NCBI RefSeq assembly: GCF_018139145.2 | Contig: NC_059471.1 | Coordinates: 99,574,914 to 99,638,913 of the forward strand | Source of the DNA: Gymnogyps californianus | Taxonomy: Eukaryota > Chordata > Aves > Accipitriformes > Cathartidae | Reading direction: 5' to 3' | DNA length: 64,000 nt | Part shown: positions 21,831 through 64,000 of the stretch, piece after piece | Position numbering within the stretch: position 1 is the first letter of the stretch | Layout of the letters: each line of letters begins with the position of its first letter | Notes under the pieces: generated by a model | Database searches by the model: none | The model's input: only the letters and a program-made list of their open reading frames with translations | Told to the model about the DNA's origin: nothing | Translations under genes and position numbers: made by a program

Positions 21831-24800
21831 TTCTGTAGCTCCTGCATTGACTATGACAGCTCACAATCTAAGTGGTGTAGTTTTTGATTCTTAACCATGT
21901 TCTTAATGTTGTTAAAAATGCACTTTTCACAAGATAGGTGGTAATGCAGGGAGTGAGTAGCAAGTAGAAAACAGTAGCTGCAGTCTTAATCTGGACTTCC
22001 AGTTTGAAAGCTGATGGTCTAGTGCTGCTTCTGTTACCTTAAAAAAAAAAAAAAAAAGTCAATAATTAGTAACCATCAGATGTTTTCATCTGTTCGGCAC
22101 CTAAGAGTTTGCATATGCACTCTTGTGTAAATAACTGCTTTAAGGAAGGTGCACAAAGCAATCCTCTTGAACGTTAACTGATCAGATGGTGTTGCTGTTG
22201 TGTTGGAACCATATTGGAATTTCCCCAAATCCTGCCTTAAAATCAGTAAAGCTTCAGATGTCTGGGGAAAAATGAACGTAGGCTGTGAGCTTCCCCAGGT
22301 AGCTGAGTTTATATAATGGAACCCACAGAGGACGAGCCGTGGAACAGCGTGGGCAGGAGCAGGGAGGGAAGCACAAGAAAACTTCCCTTTTGGTGCTGAT
22401 GAGCTGTTAGGTGAGCTTACCGTGCTGTGAGCAAGTGTACCCACTATGTAAGGTTGCAGGTTGACAGAGCGTTGTTTCAAATAAAACATACCTGTGCTGA
22501 GAGCTAATTCATGTAGTACAAAACTGTCCTGATTCTTCCTTGCTGTATTTGAGAAAATTAAATCAATCTTGTTGAAGATTTAACAGCCTTTCATCAGAAA
22601 GGGGCGTATAAAGTATATATTGCTTAACCTTAAAATAAAAAATCAAATCTAGTACAGCATTACTTCAGTTCTCCCACAGAGTGCAGGGTTGTTTTGGGTT
22701 TTTTTTTCCCCCATTTCACATTATTTTGCTGAATTGCAGCAGGTAGTAGCATGATTTTATCTTACCAGTCTATTTGATGCCAGTCAGACAACTGTCAACC
22801 TTGTCTTGGGAGGAGTCAAGATCAAAAAGTAACGTTTGTTCTTCGTTTCTTTTTTTCCCCCCTTGACCAAGAACTTGTTTATGCTCTTAACACCTGCAAG
22901 CACAGTATCTGCTTCCTGTACATCTTTCGTGCCTTTTTCAAATTGTCATACAGTTGTTTCTAAAAAACACTTCAGTTTCACCTCTAACTTATTTTCTTAA
23001 TGCTTTCATTTGAGAAAGCATTTTACCATTTTTACCTCTTCAATATTTAAGCAGCATTTAACTTTTCTTTAGCTTATATATAGGATGTCCTCGAACACTG
23101 GACCACAGTGTGCTTCTTGTCCGTTTCCACTGCAGCTGTGTTCCTAGCAGAGTGCACCTGGCTTTGGTTTCAAGTTCTTGGATATTCCAAAACTGTAAAT
23201 TTATGCCACAAATTTCTAACGCCCCTGCCTTCCCTCCCCTACACCCCTTCCAGTTACCTTATTTGTTGGTTTAATTTAGTAGTAGCATGACATAGCTACA
23301 CAACATTCTTTACTTTGTTTTTAGCAAGTCAAAACACCAGTTAAATGACTAATAAACTTGCAGGTAAATACCCCGAAATAACCTCTCTTGCCTCCTTTCA
23401 CTGAATGCCTACTCCTCATGTGTTTTGAGTCTCTGATGTTGAGATCCTGTTGACTCTCAACATCTTCTCTGTACCATCTATTATCCACTGTTTCACTTGT
23501 GTAACTGCTCCCTAATATTTACTCGTGGGGACAGAAAGTTATTCCTTTCTTTACTACGGATGTGAAAGGACTCAGCAAGGGTAAATCAGTGACAGCTTCA
23601 CTCTGGCAGGGGAGAGGAACTGTCATGCTGGAAGAAGGAAAGGACAGAGGTCGTTGCATCAGGAGCACAGGAGCCCTCGATCTGTTTTGAGCAGCGCAGC
23701 CCACCTGGTGTGGTAAAGAACGAAAGAGGCTTTCCTAATTACATAAAGTATGCCTAGTAAATACGTAGGTGAATCAACTATGAATTTTGACTGATTCTGC
23801 AGTAGAGAGATACTATTGCCTTTCTCCACATAGCATGAAATGCCAACGTGTAACCATAAAAACACACCCGTTCGGCTACTGGGAAAATGAGGAATTGTAT
23901 ATATTGGCACTAGATATCAGTTCTGCCTGTGGAGAATTGGAGTGGAAGGCATTTAAATTCATCTGACAAGAATTTCCGTGGGCATACTTCAGAAAAAGCA
24001 TTCTTTCCCGTACGATACCGGATACATTTGCTGTGTGCAGCTAAGGAATGGTGTGACAGCTAACGCAGATTTGCATACAGCACTACGGAATACATATGTA
24101 ACTGAGAACCATCCATTTCAAAATGCAATGTGAAGGGAACAAAACATGTTTCTTTGAAGTTACTCAATTGTATTTGTATGCTGCTAGTAGTGGTTCTGGT
24201 TAAGAGACTACTGTTTCATACATGTTCACGCTGCATCGTTCTGGAATTTATTTTCTGGTGTCAGCTACATCATGGCTCTTTAAAACGAACACAGTCAGGA
24301 CGCTGAAGTGCATCCAAGTTTAGCTAATGAATGCTGATTTATTTGGCAATGAAATCTAGAGGAACGCAGGTGGCCTTCAAGAATGATGCGGCTGAAGCTT
24401 GCAACAATACAGGAAGCAGAAAATCATGGATCTCTCTTAAAGAGGGATTTTTAATGGCCAGGATACCTGGGTTTTTTTTTTTTTCTTGTACCTGAACTGT
24501 GAAGCAGGAACGCTAACCAGGCAGGAGGCAGTGAGGAGCAGGAAGCAAGAGGCAGCAGTCTGCCTCCCAGGACGCGTCTGGGGAAACTACCTGCTACTGG
24601 GCCTGCACCTCAGGTGTACAAAAGCTCTTGGTCAAAAGCTGAAAGCACATCTGAGGTGGTGAGATTAATAAAATACACGCATGTTTCTACAATGATAGCT
24701 AAAAATATTTTACTTCAAAGGTTCTAACAATGCATACCAAGCCACCACAGGTGGGGAATGGAAAAAGAAAGGAACAGCTCGGATTTAAAACGCAGCACGA

Positions 24801-25100
24801 GCATAGCCATTGCTACATGTACGTTAGAAGAGTTCATGCTGGGCAGAGGCGAGAAACAACTGTAAGAAGGAAAACAAATCAACCCCCCCCCCATAAACAG
24901 GCTCCCAAAGCCGGGGTATGGTGGAGGAGGCGCTGGCCCCTGTTTGCAGAGAGGCAGCGCGGGGCACTGGGGCAAAGCTGCTGGTTTGGGAAAGCTGATG
25001 CCAGTGAAGTGATGCCTTCCTCCAGAGGGGTGGGGAAATACCACTCCCTGAACAGGTTCCGGGTAGCCGAGGTGCCCCCCAGCATCACACCCACGGAGCC
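21831..25100. other. HMGN1-BRWD1 intergenic spacer
   Basis: AT-rich spacer with short A- and T-runs (about 22041, 24472). No exon with splice sites, RNA gene or interspersed repeat was recognised. The 137-aa frame on the - strand at 22076-22489 has no family resemblance. Towards 24.9 kb the sequence becomes GC-rich and merges with the BRWD1 CpG island. Confidence 0.5.
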
Positions 25101-26239
25101 TCGGCGGCATAGGGGGAGACCTATCAGTCTGAGGAGTTCGGAGATCCGCCTGAAGTGGCAAACGGGAGCCAAAAGACAATCGATCATGTGCAAAAACACT
25201 GTATTTGGCGATGCGGTGGTCGCAAACGCGCTTGTGCTGCTGCCCGAGCCGTTCCCGAGCTCCACCAGCTCGGGAGGAGCACCGCCGTACCCAGCTCTCC
25301 GGCGGCCCGGGGCACGCCAGGGAACGCGCAAGGCAACGCGCTGTACGACGAAGGTCCGGGCGCCGCAGCACACGGCGCCCGCTTCGCCCCGGGGAACCGC
25401 CGGCCCCGCAGCCGGCCCTCGGCGCCTCTGCTGCGCGCTGCAGCTTGTCCCCGCCGGTCCCCGGCCGGGCCGCGCCGACAGGCCTGGCCTGGGCGGGGCG
25501 GAGGCCGCGCCACCGGCCCCCGCGGCGACCGGCGACAGCTGCGGGGCTCGCGCGCTCCCAGCCCTCGACGGCACACAGACGGCCGCGCCGCGCGCACCCG
25601 AACGCGCCCCGTGCCACCTCCCCCACCTCCCGGAGCGGCCCCGCCCACCAGCGCTCCGTCACCAACCGCCGGCCTCGCGCAATCCTTCCGCGCCCGGGCC
25701 CCTCGCTCCCCCACCGGGCGCCTTCTCCCCTCCCCGCCCGCCGCCTGCCCCGCCGCCCTCCCCGCACGTTTTCCGCCGCCACGCGCGCGCCCTCTGCCCC
25801 GCCGCGCGCCGGTCCCCGGGCGGCCGGGACGGGAACTACTTTTTTTCCCCCCGCCCTCCCCCGGGCGTGCCCGGCGCAGGTGGCGGCGGCGGCGCCGTGG
25901 CCGGTCGCGCGGCGGCGATGGCGGCGGCGCCGAGGCTGCGCTAGCGCCAGCGCAGGGGGAGGGGAGCCGGAGCGCGAGCGCGAGCGAGGCGTCCGGCGGG
26001 GGGCGGGGGCGGCTCGCTCCCGCGCGCGGAGGAGAGGGGAGGGGAGGGAGAGGAGGGGGGGCCGTTGGCTGGCGGTTGGCGGTGGGGGAGGGGCGGCGCT
26101 GACAGGGCTATGCCGAGCCGGGCCCTGCCCGCGCCAGGCGCTGCCTGAGCCCTAATCCCTGCCCGGGCAGCAACGGCCGCCGCCAGCAGCGATTGTGCCG
26201 AGCGAGCGAGCGAGCGGCAGCCGCCGGGCCGGGGCCGCC

Positions 26240-58075
<31,836 letters not shown>

Positions 58076-59320
58076 TAAGTATAAAAAGATTTTACACTTC
58101 TAATGTTAGTAGTGTGGGTTGCCTCTTACATAGCTGGCTTATTGGTATGAGAATGTATAAATTGTTCAAATGATTTTACTGGTTGTATTAGGACTTCTTA
58201 ATGGTTTCAAGTTGCTAATCTAGCACAACGTGAGTATGTAATAGCTTGTGGCAACATTTTAGTGAATAGTAATATCGTAAAAGAAGTTACTGTCCTCTTT
58301 CACATTTGCGAATCATTTTCTGTAATGACTAGTGCTGAATCTCTTCCACGAAGCAAGCAATGCAATTTCCAGTGTAGATTAATGATTATTCTTCATTGAT
58401 AATTAGTTTTGGATGGGGCATGCTGAATCTCTTTGTTGTTGCTGGCATCTTGATCCTTATGCTTCAAGTTCACACTTCTGTCTTTCACATTATAGTCCAC
58501 AGGAGCAAGTGTACGTATAAAATGATCTCATGCTATCACTTGAGACTCCTGTAGAGGATGTTTCCAAACATTGCTCTTTCTTCACGCTTGACACATGAAT
58601 GTGAAGACAGAACTTGAGTCTCTTCACTGCCAAGTGGTATTCTGCCATATTCCCTATTGTGTAGATCCCACTTGCAATTTCACCTTTTGATTTCCTCTTT
58701 CAGTGATATTTAGCTAGATAACTGGCAGATAATGTAACCCTGTGTTACCTGTAACAGACAAATCCTTTTGACCAGTCTACTTGTCAGGAGATAAGACTGC
58801 CTAGATGAAGGCATATAATATCAAGTGCATTGTTCAAAACATGGCAAATTGAGCAAATCAAGGGTATTAGAGTAGAAAAACATAACTGTTTAAACAGGAA
58901 AGGCCAGGAACATCCAAGTCAAACTGGTAACAACATAGTTGGACCCATACCTCCTTTACCAAGGTGTGTTCTGAAAAATGCCTCCCTACTATCCCCCCAT
59001 GACAGTTGATATTAGTGGTGTTCCTGTGCACCTTCTTTCATGTCGACAAAGAGGTCCTTCACACAAAGGAGGAAAAAGGCGAACAAAGATAACTCTGGAT
59101 CTCAGTGTTCAGAATCAGGATATTGTCCTTGTCCTGCCCTGTCCAAGTTGTCTGTAATGGTTCTGGGATCTTGCTTGCTTTGGACTCCTCCAGCAAGGGA
59201 GGACTGTAAGGAGAATAATCAGCGAATACATAATATTCCTATTTCTATCATGATCAGAGATTCTTCCCATGTCTTTTACAGTATATTTGATATTCAGAGT
59301 TTCGTTGTTAGAGGGCTTTT

Positions 59321-59322
<2 letters not shown>

Positions 59323-59354
<32 letters not shown>
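59323..59354 (+). repeat. 32-T homopolymer
   Basis: Uninterrupted T run in BRWD1 intron 28. It could be the poly(A) tail of a minus-strand retroposed piece, but no body was recognised next to it. Confidence 0.6.
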
Positions 59355-59357
<3 letters not shown>

Positions 59358-61429
59358 CGGAGGCTTTTGAACCTGTCACTCATCCCAAAGAAAGGAAGTA
59401 CTAATAGACAATTCTGTGAGACTGCCAAGGTTCTGTTATGTATTTTGGTTCCTTGTCTCATCTACTTTTACTTGTCATCTATCCCAATGATTTTCCTTAG
59501 TGGGTAGGTGTAAGTAACTTCCAGATTGAAGTTCTTGCCTGTATGCTTTTGGCAAGTGAATTTTCACTTTTGCTTCTACAGCTACAGTTAGCAAATTGGC
59601 ACTCTTGATGTGCCATAAATAAAAGTGGCATCAACATTAAGTCTCTACAACAGATCATCTGACCATAAAGGACTTCTTCATGTTCCTGGCAGTGATAAAG
59701 CTAAGACTGATCCATATATAAAGGATCTGTCAGTATGTGCGAATACTTGTTTTTTCTTTCTGACAGTTGCTTAATCACCCACAATGAGAAAGTACTTACA
59801 GATGAAAAACTGAAATCCAGACTATCTGTGCATTGATTTCTTGCTCTCATTTCATTCTCCTTCGGACTCTCCTCTTACCTTAAAGAGAGGATCCTGACAA
59901 ACTAAAACGGTCCTGGATGCTTACTGACATCTTACTCATGTCCCAGCCATGAGGGATAGTACACTTGGAGCATATCTCCTGCAGGTGATGTAGGGGTAAA
60001 AATATTCAAGTTACTGGCTAGTATATTTTCCCTTGTTTTGTAAAATGATGTACAGGGTAAAAATCCACTGAGTCCATATACTAGTATGAAAATAAAACTA
60101 AATCTTATTTCAAAGTACTGAATTTTATGTGTTAGATATCTCAAAACCTTTGATATGCTACCAGAGGGAATATATATTACCTTCCATATGTTATACTTTT
60201 CGTATGTTTTGTTACATTACCACAGTTCTTCCTTAAGAGTAAGTTTAGATGGAGTTTTGGTAGTTTTTTTGGCCAGTTCAATATCAAGTTTCCAGTTATG
60301 AAAAAGAGCCTATAGCCAATTTCCTAGGCTCCTTTCTTCTGTGAATGCTAAATGATATTTTAGTATTTTAACGCACCAGCCTTTAACAGAGGAAAGTCTA
60401 GAGCTGCTTTGAAGTTAGCTTAATAATTGAATAGGTAAGGAATGCAGTACTCTTTAAAGACCACTTTCAAAAGAGAGCTCTTTAAAGATTTGTGCTGCTT
60501 TTGTAGAGAATGTGACTCTGTTCTACCTTGACTCATAAACACCTCTTCTAGAGAAGACTCCTAAGATATGTATATGAAAATGCCGTATTTTGCAGGTATA
60601 GTTAGGTTTTGTGACTTGGCGGGGTCCTTAGCTCTTTTTGTAAATACGATCCTTTGTTCAAGAATCTTAAGTCTTGTCTACCCAAGAATCTGCATGTGGT
60701 TCAGCAGCAGTAGCTTCCTAATTTGCCTTCATATGCTTTTTACATTGGATGCAAAAAGATTTTTAAATACAATTCATTTTACATCTGTTTAAATGGGAAA
60801 AAACAACCTAAACACAACTGGTTGTGACTCTGTCTTGGAAAAACTGCAATATGCTGTCTCTCTTCTTCACTCAGGATTTGGGTTATGGTGCTTTTTTAGA
60901 TGGTAGAATTTTGCTAATCTAGCTAAGTTTGAGGATCTGCAGTTGTTCTTTGCCACTTCTGAGACAAAGAGTTTTATTGGAATAGAAGCGCTTTTTATTT
61001 TATACCAAAACAACCTTTGAAAGTTGCCTTCAAAACACTCGATGGAGAGTGTGGGAAACCACATTTGAATGAGATGAAGGGGAGTGATTGCCACATAACT
61101 TAATTGAAAGTCTTATCAGTAACCAGGTTGTCACACGCTCAGGAATCATCTTAAATTATCACTATCACTGCTGTATAGATAATAAATAAATAAATAGAAG
61201 ACGTATAAATTGAATATTTTGTTATTTTATTGGACAGACAAAAATAGGTATTTGTGTAGAAGCAGCTTTATATATTATTAAGTTTCGTTACCTGGATGAA
61301 TGGAGCTTAAGTGGAACTAAATGGGGCTTAAGCTATACTAAACTGTAATGATAAAGTCTTTCATGGAATATTACGAAGTAGTATATACATTTATGAATAC
61401 CAACGGCTTCTGAAGTATTGTACCTTAAC

Positions 61430-63285
61430 TGGGGAGGAGAACCGAACAGATGAACTTTCAGAGCTTTCAGAACTCTGTTAGTTCATAAACATTAAACAAG
61501 CTGAATGTGGAGGGATCCAAGTTTTCCTAAGTCGATGGGTAATCCAAAATAATGGAGAGGTGCTCTTGCCTGAGCAGAGTTCTAGTTATAAAATATTATG
61601 ATGATGATGATCACCTCAATTTTCAGTTTGTTTGAAATAAATACACAGGAGGTATTAGATCAAATATCTAAGTTTATTAAATCATAAGAAGTAGATGACA
61701 TTCACCTAGGCATTTGAAGAACTCTGCTATGAAACTCCTGGCAAAGTTGCAAACTGTCCTACAGTTGGACCCTGTACTAGAGGACTGGCAGATTGCTGTT
61801 GTAACTCCTGCCAACAGAAAAGGCTCTGGAGGGAAATTGGTGAACTGTAGACTGATATATTTGACTTCAGTTTCTGTTACGTGCCTATAATAAAGAATAA
61901 TACTATTGAGCATAAGGATGAACCAAGCTGTAGGAAAGAGCCAGCACTGCATCTGTACAGGGAAGTTCTGCCTCTCTACCCCTTTTGAAGTTTTGTGACT
62001 TTGTCAGTAAGCGTATGAATAAAGTGGGCAGTGGACAGCATATATTTGGATTTTTTTTTTTAACAAGTCCTTGACAGGATTTCTCTTCAAGAGATGTTAA
62101 AGAAACTAAGATGACATAGGATTGGAGCAAGTACTTCTATGTGTTGAAAATTGATTAAAGGATAGGGTGCGAAAGAGTGGTTCTTAACAATCGTATTTCA
62201 GGCTGGAGTAGTGGGCTCCCCCAGGAATTGGTGCTGGGACCAGCTTTACTCAGTGTCGTTCTAAGCCTCTTGGGGGACACGCACGGTGAAATATCCAAGG
62301 TCTGTAAATATCACAGGCCATTTCAGGTAGTAGTCAAATACCACCCTAAAGGTGAGGACTTCCAGAAGGACCTCATAAAACTGACTGGGTAAAAAAAAGC
62401 CAGATACTTTTCAGTGCAGATGTATGTTAGGTAGGACATCTGAGGGAACAATGGTCTTATTTATGCTTATATGACATTGAGCTCATTAGTAGATTCAGCT
62501 GAAGACAGAAATGTTGAGGTAGTCATTGACAGTTCTCAAAACGTCAGCTATGTGTGCACTGGCAGCTACAAAAACCAACAAAGTGTTGGCCACCATCAGA
62601 AAGGGTATCAAGGACAAAACAGCATTGCTCACTGCTTTCTAGCACTGTGATGTGCTGATGTCTTGATGCATTTTGGGTCTCAGCATCTAAAGAAAGATGT
62701 AATGACTTTGGGAAAGGTACAGAGAAGGGCAACTAAAATAATTAAGAGTACGTACCAGATGCTTTGTGGGGGGTTAAGACTGGAAAAAAAAAAAAAAGTG
62801 ACTCTTCAGATGGAAGAGAAGGTTGAAAGGGGTGCCTTCATAGTTCACAAAATCATAAAGGTGATAGGCGAGGTGAATAGAGAATTACTATTCACCAAAT
62901 TCTGTAATGACAGAACTAGAGGTAGGTGTTGAAGTCTGTAGGGGATTTGTTTAAAAGAGGTTGGGTTTGTTTTTTTTAACATTGGGGGTAGTGAACTTTG
63001 GAAATACATTTGCACAGGAGGCTGTGGAAACAGTATTAGCAGGTTCAAAAAGGTATTAGACAAAAATAAACAGATACTGAAGGAAATAGGTTGGGATGTC
63101 TTCACAAACGTACCTAGAGGAATACAATGATCACAAATGCTGGAAGTACGAGTAGAATGGACTTGTACCAGGATCATATGGTCTCCATAAATAGCACCTC
63201 CCAATAATAGTTTCAAAGACACAAATTACTGGTCTAGCTGGACCGGTAGGGTGTTAAGCTGATCCAGTTGGGCATTTCTTATCTT
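61430..63285 (+). mobile_element. Degenerate ancient CR1 LINE, ORF2 3' half plus tail
   Basis: Successive blocks follow old amniote CR1 DNA. There is a 'gatgacattcacctaggcat' segment (about 61693), then 'gactggcagattgctgttgt', then the reverse-transcriptase box SGLPQELVLGPAL (62209-62247; the usual form is SGVPQGSVLGP). Later come 'gtacagagaagggcaactaa' (62719), 'aaaatcataaaggtgatagg', and 'ggctgtggaaacagtattag'. The tail, 'ctagctggaccg...gatccagttgggcatttctta', ends near 63285. Many stops and indels make it non-functional. The 5' limit is uncertain. Confidence 0.75.
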
Positions 63286-64000
63286 TGAAATACCAAAATT
63301 TGTTGCTATTTTTTGTGTTGTTAAAACCATGTAAAAATCTGCCAAAAAGTGGTAGGATTTGGAGACATCTCAAAATGATATTCATACCTAATAGTTAAGT
63401 ATCAGAGTGGCTATACAGATACACTATCGGTATCAACTGTGTTTGCCTTTGCTTCCTCTTGGTCCTTACTTAACTTTAGTTTCTTCATTTTATACTTACT
63501 CTCTTCTTTGTCTTAATGTGGTATGCCTTATAAAATGAAATGTTAATATACCAAATACCTCACTTACTGTTCTTCCTTTCTCTGAAACATTCCATGGACT
63601 TTTACAACTACTGTTGTGGTTAGCAAAAAAATCCTCTGTCGTGCGTGTTTTTTCTTGTATTTTCCTCTGGATGTTGTTATCTCATTTTTCCAAGTATATG
63701 GCTTATTTTTGTTCTGCAACTTCTTGATACAGGCTTTGTAAAATTGATTTTTATATTGGGTAAGCTGCATATAGTCAAAATCAGAAGCACAATTTTAATT
63801 TGAAATTCATTATGAAGAGTGTTTCCTTTTTGCACTGTGACAGCCGATTGCTAGCTAATGCTTTTGTTTATATGCATGTTTAGACAGTATATTTTATTAA
63901 TACCTAAAAACAGCTGTGATTTAAATACGCTTGGAGGGAATACTTCTGAGTCAAGATAACTTTTAATTATTATTGTTTTTTTTAAACTTGGTGAATCAGA

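Noticed and set aside
22076..22489. 137-aa frame on the - strand after HMGN1
   Set aside because: No family resemblance and no promoter, splice or poly(A) context. It is a length reachable by chance in the spacer.
24724..26155. Open frames of 404, 352, 316 and 315 aa before BRWD1
   Set aside because: Opposite-strand frames over the same GC-rich bases, with low-complexity composition and no domain. The real BRWD1 start is at 26240 in another frame.
59040..59507. 155-aa frame in BRWD1 intron 28
   Set aside because: It runs through the 32-T tract (poly-Phe) and has no start context or domain. Kept only as a mystery region.
62177..62392. 71-aa frame with SGLPQ..LGP
   Set aside because: Not a host gene. 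It is the surviving reverse-transcriptase box of the degenerate CR1.

Overview
The window is a piece of bird chromosome. It carries the block known on human chromosome 21 as BRWD1-HMGN1-GET1(WRB)-LCA5L, read here from the LCA5L side. Short introns, CR1 relics and three copies of a retroviral long terminal repeat (LTR) that I recognise from many bird genomes point to a bird, probably Neoaves. I cannot name the species. In chicken this block lies on chromosome 1 (from memory).

Layout. 1-4.5 kb: the last three exons of LCA5L (+ strand); the terminal exon is badly broken. 4.5-6.1 kb: short tail-to-tail spacer. 6.1-13.75 kb: complete GET1 (- strand), five coding exons giving 170 aa, with a 3'UTR of about 1.6 kb. 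13.35-15.0 kb: CpG island shared head-to-head by GET1 and HMGN1 (start codons 611 bp apart). 14.36-21.8 kb: complete HMGN1 (+), six coding exons giving 102 aa. 21.8-24.7 kb: spacer with no gene that I can see. 25.1-26.65 kb: BRWD1 CpG island. 26.24 kb to the window edge: BRWD1 (+), first 28 coding exons, 1112 codons. These cover the N-terminal helical part, the WD40 propeller, the acidic/basic linker and most of the cryptic Tudor region. The bromodomains and C-terminus lie past 64 kb.

Repeats. BRWD1 introns hold three LTRs (31.5, 39.6 and 53.8 kb), all antisense to the gene. They also hold two old sense-strand LINE relics (42.9 and 61.4 kb) and a short CR1 tail (31.2 kb). GET1 intron 1 holds a probable hAT-type DNA transposon with a TCTAGA-type target duplication, and a CR1 tail. 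An LCA5L intron holds a MIR-like relic.

Job of the genes. GET1 is the ER membrane receptor that inserts tail-anchored proteins. HMGN1 is a nucleosome-binding chromatin opener. BRWD1 is a WD40/bromodomain chromatin reader. LCA5L is a lebercilin-like ciliary protein. The exon maps of GET1, HMGN1 and BRWD1 were read by hand: all 39 exons keep frame, with usable splice sites and no internal stop. This makes the broken LCA5L end look real rather than a sequencing fault. No RNA gene, CRISPR array or gene cluster of an unknown system was found. The strangest items are the LCA5L decay and an unexplained open stretch with an RFamide-like motif in the GET1 3'UTR.
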